Shown in pieces: positions 26,378 to 35,848 of a stretch of 64,000 bases of DNA. This DNA comes from Pseudomonas nitroreducens NBRC 12694 (GTDB lineage: Bacteria > Pseudomonadota > Gammaproteobacteria > Pseudomonadales > Pseudomonadaceae), in the NCBI RefSeq assembly GCF_002091755.1, contig NZ_BDAI01000002.1, positions 186,001 to 250,000 of the forward strand, written 5' to 3'. The translations under genes were made by a program, and so were the position numbers. The notes under the pieces are model-generated. The model ran no database searches, was not told the DNA's origin, and worked only from the letters and a program-made list of their open reading frames with translations. Each line of letters starts with the position of its first letter. Position 1 is the first letter of the stretch.

Positions 26378-27814
26378 TCAGGCCGCAGGCGTCGGCTGCC
26401 AGCCGCCGCCAAGGGCCTTGTAGATCGCCACGATGCCGCGGTACACGTCGACTTCCGCGAGGGCCTGGGCGTCCTCGGCGGCCAGCTGTTCGCGCTCGGC
26501 GTCCAGCAGGTTGAGGAAGTCCACGGTGCCCTCGCGGTATTGCAGGCCGGCCTGTTGTGCGGCATTGCGGCTGGCTTCGGACTGGCGCACCAGCGAGACC
26601 AGGCGCTGCTGGCGCTTGCCGTAGTCGCTGAAGGCGTTCGACGATTCTTCCAGGGCCAGCAGGACCTGCTGCTCGTAGGTCGCCAGGGCGCCGTCGGCAT
26701 CGGCCTTGGAGGCGCGCAGGCGAGCCCGCACACTGCCCAGGTCGAAGGCCGCCCAGGTGATGCTCGGGGCCACGCCCCAGGCGCTGGCGGCGGACGAGCC
26801 GATCTGCGAGCCACGGCCGGCGGTGTAGCCGAGGAAGCCGCCGAGGCTGACCTTCGGGAACAGGTCGGCGGTGGCCACACCGACATCCGCGGTGGCGGCC
26901 GCCAGGCGGCGTTCGGCGGAGGCCACGTCCGGCCGACGGCGCAGTAATTCACCCGGATCGCCGATGGGCAGGGCCTTGGCGATGGCGGGTAGCTTTTTCG
27001 GCGACAAGTCCACCGTCAGCGCATCCGGGCGCTGGCCGAGGAGGGTGGCGATGCGGTTGCGCTGGCGCACTTCCTCGGCTTGCAGTTGCGGCACGCTGGC
27101 TTCGGTGGAAGCCAGGCGCGCTTCGGCGCGTTGCACGTCCAGTTCGCTGCCGACGCCGGCGTCGCGCAACTGGATGGTCAGGTCGCGGGATTCGCGCTGG
27201 TTCTCCAGGTTGCTCCTGGCGATGCTCTCGCGAAGCTGCGCACCGCGCAGTTGCCCGTAGGCATCGGCGAGCTCGGCGATCAGGCTGACCTGTAGCTGCT
27301 GCAGGTCGGCCACGGTGGCTTCGCTCAGCGCGTCGCTGGATTCCAACTGGCGGCGCACGCGGCCGAACAGGTCGACTTCCCAGATCATGTCCAGGCCCAG
27401 GTCGTAACGCTCCTGGTTGACCCGGTCCTCGGTCTGGCCGGGCACCTGGCCCTTGCCGACCTGGCCTTCGGCGCGGCTGGTGACCGTGGGGAAACGGTCA
27501 TTGGCGACGTCGTCGCGGATCGCCCGCGAAGCCAGCACGCGGGCGTAGGCCACGCGCAGCTCGCGGTTTTCCTTGAGGGACTGGTCGACCAGCTGGGTCA
27601 GCACCGGGTCGTCGAACTGCTTCCACCAGGCGTCTTCGTAACGGCTGCGGTCGTAGTTCTGTACCTGGGCATTGCTGTCCAGTTGCGCCGGCGCGGTGTC
27701 CGGTTTCTGGTAGTCGGGGCCGACCATGCACGCGCTGAGGGCCAGCGCGAGCAGGGAGGGGACGAACAGTTTCACGGCACTCTTGCTCACAGCATTGTTG
27801 ATCATGACGCTCAT
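26378..27814 (-). CDS. oprN: OprN, outer-membrane channel of MexEF
   Basis: A 478-residue OprM-family outer-membrane lipoprotein. Lipobox LALALSAC then MVGPDYQKPD; two efflux repeats with MIWEVDLFGRVRRQLE and GELLRRRPDVASAERRL. It forms the outer-membrane exit duct of the MexEF-OprN tripartite pump, which exports chloramphenicol, fluoroquinolones, trimethoprim and quorum-sensing precursors in P. aeruginosa. Its ATG overlaps the mexF stop (ATGA). Last gene of the operon. Confidence 0.94.
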   Translation of the reverse strand: MSVMINNAVSKSAVKLFVPSLLALALSACMVGPDYQKPDTAPAQLDSNAQVQNYDRSRYEDAWWKQFDDPVLTQLVDQSLKENRELRVAYARVLASRAIRDDVANDRFPTVTSRAEGQVGKGQVPGQTEDRVNQERYDLGLDMIWEVDLFGRVRRQLESSDALSEATVADLQQLQVSLIAELADAYGQLRGAQLRESIARSNLENQRESRDLTIQLRDAGVGSELDVQRAEARLASTEASVPQLQAEEVRQRNRIATLLGQRPDALTVDLSPKKLPAIAKALPIGDPGELLRRRPDVASAERRLAAATADVGVATADLFPKVSLGGFLGYTAGRGSQIGSSAASAWGVAPSITWAAFDLGSVRARLRASKADADGALATYEQQVLLALEESSNAFSDYGKRQQRLVSLVRQSEASRNAAQQAGLQYREGTVDFLNLLDAEREQLAAEDAQALAEVDVYRGIVAIYKALGGGWQPTPAA

Positions 27815-30800
27815 GCCTGATGGGCCTCGTGGTTCTGGGCGATGCGCGCTTGCTGCGCCTGTTTCTTCGCTTCACGGGCTTCCATGAAGCGGCGGATCAG
27901 CACATAGAAGACCGGGGTCAGCAGCAGGCCGAAGAAGGTCACGCCGAGCATCCCGGAGAACACTGCGACACCCATGGCATGGCGCATTTCGGCGCCGGCG
28001 CCGGACGACAGCACCAGGGGCACCACGCCCATGATGAAGGCGATGGAGGTCATCAGGATCGGCCGCAGACGCAGGCGGCAGGCTTCCAGTACCGCGCTCA
28101 GGCGGTCCATGCCTTCGTCCTGCTTGTCCTTGGCGAACTCGACGATCAGGATCGCGTTCTTGCACGCCAGGCCCACCAGCACGATCAGGCCGATCTGGGT
28201 GAAGATGTTGTTGTCGCCACCGGACAGGATCACGCCCGCAATGGCCGACAGCAGGGTCATCGGCACGATCAGGATCACCGCCAGCGGCAGGCCCCAGCTC
28301 TCGTACAGCGCGGCCAGCACCAGGAAGGCGAGCAGCACGCAGAGCGGGAACACATAGATCGCGGAGTTGCCGGCGAGGATCTGCTGGTAGGTCAGTTCGG
28401 TCCACTCGTAGGTCATGCCATTGGGCAGCTCCTGCTTGAGCAGGCGCTCGATGGCGGCCTCGGCCTGGCCGGAGCTGTAGCCCGGTGCAGCGGCGCCGTT
28501 GATCTCGGCGGTGATGAAGCCGTTGTAGTGCATCACGCGGTCGGGGCCGGCGGTGTCGCTGATCTTGATGAAGGTGGCCAGCGGGACCATTTCACCCTGG
28601 TTGTTGCGCACCTTCAGCTGGCCGATCTGCTCGGGTTCGAGGCGGAACTGCTGCTCGCCCTGGACGTTCACCTGGTAGGTGCGGCCGAAGCGGTTGAAGT
28701 CGTTCGCGTACAGCGAACCCAGGTAGACCTGCAGGGTGTCGAAGATGTCGCTGATCGCCACGCCGTGGGTCTTGGCCTTCTCGCGGTCGATGGCGGCATC
28801 CACCTGCGGCACGTTCACCTGGTAGCTGGTGAACACCGACATGGGGTTCAGCTCCGGCAGGGCGCGGGCCTTGTTGAGGATGTTCTGGGTCTGTGCGTAG
28901 AGCTCCTCGTAACCGGCGTTGCCGCGGTCTTCGATCTGCAGGCGGAAGCCACCGATGGTGCCCAGCCCCTGCACTGGCGGCGGCGGGAAGATGGCGATGT
29001 AGGCGTCCTGGATGTCGGCGAACTGCTTGTTCAGCTCGGCGGCGATCTCGTTGGCCGACATGCCCGGGCCTTTACGCTCGCTGAAGTCTTTCAGCGGGGT
29101 GAAGACAATGCCGCTGTTGGGGCTGTTGGTGAAACCGTTGATCGACAGACCCGGGAAGGACACGGTGTGCTCGATGCCCGGGTGCTTGCCGGCGATGTCC
29201 GACATGCGCTTGATCACCGCTTCGGTGCGGTCCAGCGTAGCCGCGTCGGGCAACTGGGCGAAGGCCACCAGGTACTGCTTGTCCTGTTGCGGCACGAAGC
29301 CGGTGGGGGTGCTGGAGAAGCCCAGGTAGGTCAGGCCGATCAGCCCCGCATACAGCAGCAGCGCGATGGAGCTGCCACGCAGCACGCGGGTGACGGTTCC
29401 GACATAGCCATGGCTGGCGCGGTCGAAGAAACGGTTGAACGGACGGAACAGCCAGCTGCCGAGCAGCTTGTCGAGGATCACCGAGAAGCGGTCCTTCGGC
29501 TCGTGGTGCCCCTTGAGCAGCACGGCGGACAGCGCCGGCGACAGGGTCAGCGAGTTGAACGCCGAGATCACCGTGGAGATCGCGATGGTCAAGGCGAACT
29601 GCCGGTAGAACTGCCCGGTGAGGCCGGAGATGAACGCAGTGGGGATGAACACGGCGCACAGCACCAGCGCGGTGGCGATGATCGGCCCGGTCACTTCCTT
29701 CATGGCGCGCTTGGTCGCCTCGACGGGCGTGAGGCCCAGCCCGATGTTCCGCTCAACGTTCTCCACCACCACGATGGCGTCGTCCACCACGATACCGATG
29801 GCCAATACCAGGCCGAACAACGACAGCGCGTTGAGCGAGAAGCCGAAGGCGTGCATCACCGCGAAGGTGCCGATCAGCGATACCGGTACGGCAGCCAGCG
29901 GGATGATCGAGGCGCGCCAGGTCTGCAGGAACAGCACCACCACCAGCACCACCAGGATCAGGGCTTCGAACAGGGTGTGCACCACCGCTTCGATGGAGCC
30001 GCGAACGAAGATGGTCGGGTCATAGACGATGGAGTAGTCCACGCCCTGCGGGAAATCCTTCTTCAGCTCGGCCATCTTCTCGCGCACCAGGTTGGAGATG
30101 GCGATGGCGTTGGAACCGGGACGCTGGAAGATCGGGATGGCGACCGCCGGCTGGTTGTCCAGCAGCGAGCGCAGAGCGTACTGGCTGGAGCCGAGTTCGA
30201 CGCGGGCGATGTCCTTCAGGCGGGTGATCTCGCCGTCCGGGCCGCTGCGGATGATGATGTTCTCGAACTCTTCCTCGGTGACCAGGCGACCCTGGGTGTT
30301 GATCGACAGCTGGAAGCTGGTATCGCTCGGCGAGGGCGGGGCACCCAGGGCACCGGCGGCGACCTGGCGGTTCTGCTCGCGGATCGCGGCGACCACGTCG
30401 GTGGCGGTCAGGTTGCGCGAGGCGACCTTGTTCGGGTCCAGCCACACACGCAGCGAATAGTCGCCCATGCCGAACAGCTGTACGTCGCCCACGCCGTCCA
30501 GGCGCGCCAGCTCGTCCTTGATGTTGAGGATGGCGTAGTTGGACAGGTAGAGCATGTCGTAGCGGTTATCCGGCGAGGTCAGGTGCACGACCATGGTCAG
30601 GTCGGGCGAGGCCTTGTCGACGGTGATGCCGATGCGGGTGACTTCCTCGGGCAGCTTGGGCTGCGTACGGGTCACGCGGTTCTGCACTTGCACCTGCGCG
30701 TTGTCCAGGTCGGTGCCCAGGGCGAAGGTGATGGTCAGGGTCATCTTGCCGTCGGCGGTGGATTGCGAGGACATGTAGAGCATGTTCTCGACGCCGGTGA

Positions 30801-31011
30801 TGGCCTGTTCCAGCGGCGCGGCGACAGTCTCGCCGATCACCTTGGGGTTGGCGCCGGGGAAGTTGGCGCGTACGACCACGGTGGGCGGCACCACTTCGGG
30901 GTATTCGCTGATCGGTAGCTGGAACAGCGAGATGGCCCCGCCGATCAGGATGATCAGCGAAAGCACGGCGGCGAAGATCGGCCGCTGGATGAAGAATTGC
31001 GAAAAGTTCAT
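27811..31011 (-). CDS. mexF: MexF, RND efflux pump
   Basis: A 1066-residue RND transporter starting MNFSQFFIQRPIFAAVLSLI. The ATG at 31011 has AGGAACC upstream; the 19-codon extension above it is not conserved-looking. TM4 carries the Asp-Asp pair (GIVVDDAIVVVENVERN, about residue 409). The late segment is VGLACKNAILIVEFAKD. Length and sequence match MexF, the proton-driven pump that works with MexE and OprN. Unlike the usual compact arrangement, 249 bp separate it from mexE, and that gap holds a 140-nt structured repeat. Confidence 0.95.
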   Translation of the reverse strand: MNFSQFFIQRPIFAAVLSLIILIGGAISLFQLPISEYPEVVPPTVVVRANFPGANPKVIGETVAAPLEQAITGVENMLYMSSQSTADGKMTLTITFALGTDLDNAQVQVQNRVTRTQPKLPEEVTRIGITVDKASPDLTMVVHLTSPDNRYDMLYLSNYAILNIKDELARLDGVGDVQLFGMGDYSLRVWLDPNKVASRNLTATDVVAAIREQNRQVAAGALGAPPSPSDTSFQLSINTQGRLVTEEEFENIIIRSGPDGEITRLKDIARVELGSSQYALRSLLDNQPAVAIPIFQRPGSNAIAISNLVREKMAELKKDFPQGVDYSIVYDPTIFVRGSIEAVVHTLFEALILVVLVVVLFLQTWRASIIPLAAVPVSLIGTFAVMHAFGFSLNALSLFGLVLAIGIVVDDAIVVVENVERNIGLGLTPVEATKRAMKEVTGPIIATALVLCAVFIPTAFISGLTGQFYRQFALTIAISTVISAFNSLTLSPALSAVLLKGHHEPKDRFSVILDKLLGSWLFRPFNRFFDRASHGYVGTVTRVLRGSSIALLLYAGLIGLTYLGFSSTPTGFVPQQDKQYLVAFAQLPDAATLDRTEAVIKRMSDIAGKHPGIEHTVSFPGLSINGFTNSPNSGIVFTPLKDFSERKGPGMSANEIAAELNKQFADIQDAYIAIFPPPPVQGLGTIGGFRLQIEDRGNAGYEELYAQTQNILNKARALPELNPMSVFTSYQVNVPQVDAAIDREKAKTHGVAISDIFDTLQVYLGSLYANDFNRFGRTYQVNVQGEQQFRLEPEQIGQLKVRNNQGEMVPLATFIKISDTAGPDRVMHYNGFITAEINGAAAPGYSSGQAEAAIERLLKQELPNGMTYEWTELTYQQILAGNSAIYVFPLCVLLAFLVLAALYESWGLPLAVILIVPMTLLSAIAGVILSGGDNNIFTQIGLIVLVGLACKNAILIVEFAKDKQDEGMDRLSAVLEACRLRLRPILMTSIAFIMGVVPLVLSSGAGAEMRHAMGVAVFSGMLGVTFFGLLLTPVFYVLIRRFMEAREAKKQAQQARIAQNHEAHQA

Positions 31012-31108
31012 GGCTGGTTCCTGTCGCGAACGCTGCGGTTCGCCAAACCCGGGACAAAGGTCACCCAAGGCCCTGGTGGGAGAAGGGCCTGGTACATCGA
31101 TTCAGGGT

Positions 31109-31248
31109 GAGTTCGTCGATGATCCGCCTGCGCTTGCCCAGGCTGCGTTGGAAGCCGGCTCGGAATGCTCATTCACTACAGTGAACTGCGCTTCCTCACC
31201 GCCTTCCGCCTTGCCTGGCCTGCGCTCGGCAGGATCCTCGCTGAACTC
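31109..31248 (-). repeat. 140-nt symmetric stem-loop repeat, copy B (mexE-mexF gap)
   Basis: A nearly symmetric hairpin whose dyad centre is the middle of the element. Outer helix GAGTTC/GAACTC, next GATCC/GGATC, middle GGAAG/CTTCC plus flanks, GGAA/TTCC, and apical TTCAC-TACA-GTGAA. Its minus-strand sequence aligns gap-free over 140 nt with copy A at 44413-44552. Conserved blocks (such as GAGCATTCCGAG and GAGGAAGCGCAG) are identical, while the helices differ by paired changes. It lies 97 bp upstream of the mexF ATG, in the same direction as the operon, and 12 bp past the mexE stop. It may be a structured RNA or a small mobile hairpin. Confidence 0.85.
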
Positions 31249-31260
31249 GTACGGGTTGGG

Positions 31261-32496
31261 TCAGCCGCGAGGCGCGCCCGGTTTGACGGACTTTTCGGCC
31301 ACCTTCGGCGCCTCGAAGCTCTCCAGCGCACGGCGCTGATTTTCGAGGTTGGCGAGGGTTGACTGGCTGGCCATCTCGACACCCTGGGCGTCGACCTGGG
31401 CACCGGGGCGAACCCGTTGCAGGCCGTTGACCACGATGCGGTCACCCTTGACCAGGCCGCTGCGGACGATGCGCAGGCCTTCGAGTTTCGGGCCCAGCTC
31501 GATGCCGCGGTACTGCACCTTGCTGTCCTTGTCGAGCACCAGTACGAACTTCTTGCCCAGGTCGGTGCCGACCGCTTCGTCCTTGATCAGCGCGGCGGGG
31601 TAGGTGCCGCTGCCGACCAGCTTGATGCGGGCATAGAGGCCGGGGGTGAACTGGTTGGCGTCGTTGTCGAACACGGCGCGGCCACGGATGGTGCCGGTCT
31701 TGGGGTTGACCTGGTTGTCGAGGAAGTCCAGGCGGCCCTGGTGGGGGAAGCCGTCCTCGCCGGTCAGGCCCAGGTACACCGGGCTGCTGCCACGGGCGTC
31801 CGGACCACCCTTGCGGGCGAGGTCGACGTACTTCAGGTAGACACGCTCGTCGGCGTCGAAGTAGGCGTAGACCTTGTCGGTGGAGACCAGGGTGGTCAGC
31901 ACGCTCTGGCCGCTGTTCACCAGGTTGCCGGCAGTGACTTCGGCCCGCGAGACGCGGCCGTCGATGGGCGCGGTGATCTGGGTGAACGACAGGTTCAGGC
32001 GGGCGTTGTCCAATTCCGCCTGGGTCGCGGCGACCACGGCCTTGGCCTCGGTGGCGGCGGCGGTACGGGCGTCGGCGAGTTCCGCGGAAATGGCGTTGGT
32101 GGCGCGCAGGCGATCGCCCCGGGAGGCTTCGTTGACGGTACGGGTCTGGTTGGCGCGAGCCTGCTGCAGCTGGGCTTCCAGGCGATGCACCTCGGCCTGG
32201 AATGGCCGTGGATCGATCTGGAACAGCAAGTCGCCTTTCTTCACCAGGGCGCCTTCACGGAAGGCGACGCGGTCGATGTAGCCGGAGACGCGTGGGCGCA
32301 GTTCGACGGATTCCGGCGCCTCCAGGCGACCGGTGAATTCGTCCCATTCATTGATTGGCTGCTCGATGACATCCGCCACGCTGACCTTGGGCGCGGCCAT
32401 GTTCTGGGCCGCGTCCTGGCCTTTGCCGCAGGCGCTGAGAACCAGCACGGCGGCCAACGCCAACGGAATACGCAAGGTGTTCAGATTTCGCTCCAT
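31261..32496 (-). CDS. mexE: MexE, RND periplasmic adaptor
   Basis: A 411-residue membrane-fusion lipoprotein. Lipobox AAVLVLSACGKG; lipoyl halves VELRPRVSGYIDRVAFREGA and LNLSFTQITAPIDGRVSRAE flank the coiled-coil hairpin; beta-barrel (RLDFLDNQVNPKTGTIRGRA) and membrane-proximal domain follow. It connects MexF to OprN. It is first in the operon and separated by 330 bp from mexT, whose product activates it. The C-terminal tail is charged and probably disordered. Confidence 0.94.
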   Translation of the reverse strand: MERNLNTLRIPLALAAVLVLSACGKGQDAAQNMAAPKVSVADVIEQPINEWDEFTGRLEAPESVELRPRVSGYIDRVAFREGALVKKGDLLFQIDPRPFQAEVHRLEAQLQQARANQTRTVNEASRGDRLRATNAISAELADARTAAATEAKAVVAATQAELDNARLNLSFTQITAPIDGRVSRAEVTAGNLVNSGQSVLTTLVSTDKVYAYFDADERVYLKYVDLARKGGPDARGSSPVYLGLTGEDGFPHQGRLDFLDNQVNPKTGTIRGRAVFDNDANQFTPGLYARIKLVGSGTYPAALIKDEAVGTDLGKKFVLVLDKDSKVQYRGIELGPKLEGLRIVRSGLVKGDRIVVNGLQRVRPGAQVDAQGVEMASQSTLANLENQRRALESFEAPKVAEKSVKPGAPRG

Positions 32497-32594
32497 GGAA
32501 AAGACTCCGGCGATCTAATTGGTTTTGGGATTTCTGATGGAGCGGAGTCTGCGCAACAGGGCGCTTGGGAACTAATCGAACGAGCAGATTTTGA

Positions 32595-32613
32595 TTATCA
32601 CGCGCAGTGATAA
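32595..32613. promoter_or_regulatory. TTATCAC-N5-GTGATAA dyad upstream of mexE
   Basis: Perfect 7-bp inverted repeat with a 5-nt spacer, about 100 bp upstream of the mexE ATG. Read toward mexE it begins ATCA-N5-CGTGAT, a partial match to the MexT box (ATCA-N5-GTCGAT-N4-ACYAT). It is the best candidate for the MexT site of the efflux operon, though the downstream half is weak. Confidence 0.55.
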
Positions 32614-32704
32614 ATGCTTTTGCACTATGCGCAGGAATAGATAGAAGGAGTGGGCACGGGGATTGCCCGAAAGCGCTACTGGATAGTTTGGTGTGCTCGG
32701 GCTG

Positions 32705-32764
32705 CCCTCTCACTAACCCTCTCCCTCGGGAGCGGGGCGCGCAGCCAGCGCCGGAGTGAGGGAG
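32705..32764. repeat. CCCTCTC-type intergenic palindromic repeat
   Basis: CCCTCTCACT...AGTGAGGGAG outer arms enclosing CCCTCTCCCT and CGGGAG. It belongs to the same GA/CT-rich palindrome class as 50418-50441, 50562-50583 and 56297-56318. It lies between the mexT stop and mexE, and could end mexT transcription. Confidence 0.6.
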
Positions 32765-32826
32765 TCGCCTCGCACCGAGGTACGGCCTAAGAGGGTTTCT
32801 GGAGGAGCGAGTTAGGTGGGGCGGTG

Positions 32827-33741
32827 TCAAAGGCTGTCCGGGTCACCCACGAACATGGTGATCCGCGAACGCAGCCAGCGCTCGGCCGGGTCCTGGTCCT
32901 GGGCGCCACGCCAGACCATGGACAGTTCGGCCAGGCGGGTGGGGAAGGGCGGTTCCTCTGCGCGCAGGCCGCCGGCGGCGGTGAGGGCCAGGGCCACGTA
33001 CTCGGGGACGGTGGCGATGATATCGGTGCCGGCCAGCAATTGGGCGAGGCCGACGAACTGCGGCACCGCCAGCACCACCTGGCGCTTGCGGTCCATCTCG
33101 GCCAGGGTCTGGTCGACGAAGCCGTCCAGGTCGCCGGCGTAGGACACCAGCGCGTGTGGGCGCGCGCAGTAGTCATCGAGGGTCAGCGCGCCGGGGATCG
33201 AGTCGGCCCGCAGGATCTTCCAGGTACTGCGGCGCAGGGTCTTGCGCTTGGCGTTGGCCGGCAACTCGTCGGTGTAGCTCACACCCACGGAAATCTCCCC
33301 GGACGACAGCAGTTGCGGCATCAGCAGGTAGTTGGCGCGGCGCACCACCAGGGTGATGCCCGGCGCCTCGGAGCGCAGGCGGCGCAGCAGCGGCGGCAGC
33401 AGGCCGAATTCCACGTCATCGGACAGGCCGATGCGGAACACCGCCTTGCTGGTGGCCGGGTCGAAGTCGGCGGCGCGGCTCAGCGCGGTGGAGATGGAGT
33501 CCAGCGCCGGCGAGAGGTGGCCGAAGATTTCCTGCGCCCGCGCGGTGGGCTCCATGCTGCGCCCGGTACGCACGAACAGCGGATCGTCGAACAGACCGCG
33601 CAGGCGCGCCAGGGCCGCACTGATCGCCGGCTGGCCGAGGAACAGCTTCTCGGCGGCGCGGGTCACGCTGCGTTCATGCATCAGCGTCTCGAAAACGATC
33701 AACAGGTTGAGATCAACCTTGCGAAGGTCGTTGCGGTTCAT
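32827..33741 (-). CDS. mexT: MexT, LysR-type activator of mexEF-oprN
   Basis: A 304-residue LysR protein beginning MNRNDLRKVDLNLLIVFETL, with helix-turn-helix RAAEKLFLGQPAISAALARL and an effector domain from about residue 92. The length equals the functional P. aeruginosa MexT, with no frameshift visible, so the activator looks intact. It is upstream of and co-oriented with mexE and divergent from mexS, as in P. aeruginosa. MexT activates mexEF-oprN and mexS under electrophile or disulfide stress. Confidence 0.93.
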   Translation of the reverse strand: MNRNDLRKVDLNLLIVFETLMHERSVTRAAEKLFLGQPAISAALARLRGLFDDPLFVRTGRSMEPTARAQEIFGHLSPALDSISTALSRAADFDPATSKAVFRIGLSDDVEFGLLPPLLRRLRSEAPGITLVVRRANYLLMPQLLSSGEISVGVSYTDELPANAKRKTLRRSTWKILRADSIPGALTLDDYCARPHALVSYAGDLDGFVDQTLAEMDRKRQVVLAVPQFVGLAQLLAGTDIIATVPEYVALALTAAGGLRAEEPPFPTRLAELSMVWRGAQDQDPAERWLRSRITMFVGDPDSL

Positions 33742-33953
33742 GGGGACTCCCTGGCGATGGGGGAAAAGTGAGGCCGAGCGTGTCCTGAGTCAAGTCTGTC
33801 AGATAAGTCCTTGATCAATTTCTACTTTTTTAATGAGAATCTCGTCCCGGCGGTGTGGTCTGACTCTGTATGAACAGAGCCACCCCGGTCCCGTGGACAG
33901 TCCCGGCGCAGAGCCTTGCAGCCGCGCAGGGCAAGGCTTGTAGCGCGGGCCGA

Positions 33954-33977
33954 ATCATCGCCATTTATGTCAACTAT
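33954..33977 (+). promoter_or_regulatory. MexT box upstream of mexS
   Basis: The site reads ATCA-TCGCC-ATTTAT-GTCA-ACTAT, matching the published MexT consensus ATCA-N5-GTCGAT-N4-ACYAT in spacing and in both outer blocks; only the central block diverges. It is about 80 bp upstream of the mexS ATG. The rest of the 314-bp mexT-mexS gap shows no other clear element. Confidence 0.72.
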
Positions 33978-34055
33978 CAATGGTGAACGGTGGCGTCACC
34001 CCTAAAGCCCGGATAGAGTCCGTGGCTATGAAGCACTACAAAGGCGAGGTATGTG

Positions 34056-35075
34056 ATGTCCCGCATGATCCGTTTCCACCAGTTCGGTGACGCCTCGGTC
34101 CTGAAGATCGAGGAGATGCCGACCCCGCAACCGGGGCCGGGTGAAGTACTGATTCGCACCCAGGCATTGGGCGTCAGTTGGCGCGACGTGCTTTGGCGGC
34201 AGAACCTCGCCCCGGATCAGGCCAAGTTGCCGGCGGGCATCGGCTATGAACTCTCCGGTATCGTCGAAGCCGTGGGCGAGGGTGTGGAAGACCTCGAGCC
34301 CGGCGTGGCGGTGGCCAGCTTCCCGGCGAATTCGCCGAACCTGTATCCGGCCTGGGGTGACCACGTCATCCTGCCGCGCACGTCGCTGACCCGCTATCCG
34401 GATGTCCTGACCCCGGTCGAGGCGGCGGTGCACTACACCGGCCTGATGTACTCCTATTTCGCCCTGGTGGAGCTTGCCCAGATCAAGCCCGGCCAGCGCG
34501 TGCTGATCACCGAGGCCGGCCATTGCCTGGCCCCGCAGGCGGTGCAGCTCGCCAAGGCGCTCGGCGCCCAGGTGATCGCCACCACCAGCCATGAGGAAAC
34601 CCGCGAGTTCCTCAAGGGCCTGGGGGCGGACAAGGTCATCTATACCGAGGAGCAGGACCTGGTCCTTGAAGTCGAGCGCTTCACCAAGGGTGAAGGCGTC
34701 GAGATCGTCCTCGACCAGTGCGCCGGCCCGCAGATGAAACTGCTGGGTGACGTCGCGGCCCCGCGCGGCAAGCTGATCCTGTACGGCATCAACGGTGGCA
34801 ACGATGCAGCCTTCCCGGCCTGCGCGGCCTTCAAGAAGCACCTGCAGTTCTTCCGCCACTGCGTGCTGGACTTCACCGGGCAGCCGGAGATCGGCCTGAC
34901 CCGCAACGACGAAGCCGTGCAACGGGCGCTGACCGCGATCAACCAGATGACCGCCGACCAGTTGCTCAAGCCGAGCATCGACCGGGTGTTCGATTTCGCC
35001 CAATACCTGGACGCCAACACCTATATGGAAACCTGCCCGGGCGGCGGCCGTGTAGTCATCAAGATGCCGGAGTGA
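34056..35075 (+). CDS. mexS: MexS, quinone oxidoreductase-like protein
   Basis: A 339-residue zinc-type alcohol dehydrogenase/quinone oxidoreductase family protein: GroES-like N-half (PGPGEVLIRTQALGVSWRDV) and Rossmann C-half (GQRVLITEAGHCLAPQAVQLAKALG). ATG at 34056 gives the P. aeruginosa MexS length; a GTG one codon upstream is an alternative. MexS is thought to remove electrophilic metabolites, and its loss turns on MexT and MexEF-OprN. Divergent from mexT with a MexT box in the shared promoter region. A terminator follows. Confidence 0.92.
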   Translation: MSRMIRFHQFGDASVLKIEEMPTPQPGPGEVLIRTQALGVSWRDVLWRQNLAPDQAKLPAGIGYELSGIVEAVGEGVEDLEPGVAVASFPANSPNLYPAWGDHVILPRTSLTRYPDVLTPVEAAVHYTGLMYSYFALVELAQIKPGQRVLITEAGHCLAPQAVQLAKALGAQVIATTSHEETREFLKGLGADKVIYTEEQDLVLEVERFTKGEGVEIVLDQCAGPQMKLLGDVAAPRGKLILYGINGGNDAAFPACAAFKKHLQFFRHCVLDFTGQPEIGLTRNDEAVQRALTAINQMTADQLLKPSIDRVFDFAQYLDANTYMETCPGGGRVVIKMPE

Positions 35076-35095
35076 TCCGGCCTCCCTGAGGCGAG

Positions 35096-35122
35096 AAAGC
35101 CACTCTTCGGAGTGGCTTTTTT
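35096..35122 (+). terminator. terminator after mexS
   Basis: Stem AAAGCCACTC / GAGTGGCTTT with a TTCG tetraloop and six T. The remaining sequence to 35378 shows no gene; it presumably contains the iorAB promoter. Confidence 0.92.
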
Positions 35123-35378
35123 GTGCGCACGAGATTCTGCGTTGTCCCAGCGGGAATTGGCCTGCCCGCTAGCCCTCGATTCAGGCCGCACGGCTCATAT
35201 GCCGTCACACCCTGGGCAGTATCAGGCAAGCCTCAAGAGAACCAGGCAAACCGCTCGGCGCCTTCCTGGCGTATCGTCGCGGCACTGATCGGCGCTTGCG
35301 CCTAGGCTGAATCCATTGCGTGACGAAGCGGCTGTGCTTCGCCCCATTCCATCACCCGCAGAAGAGGTGAACACCCTG

Positions 35379-35837
<459 letters not shown>

Positions 35838-35848
35838 GGACCGACACC

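Noticed and set aside
27820..30918. 1032-codon open frame on the plus strand opposite mexF
   Set aside because: Antisense shadow of mexF caused by high GC at third positions; the protein is Gln/His/Arg-rich with no domain.
31165..31362. 65-codon ORF reading MLIHYSELRFLTAFRLAWPA
   Set aside because: It lies inside the structured repeat and the antisense of mexE; such ORFs are likely by-products of the repeat.
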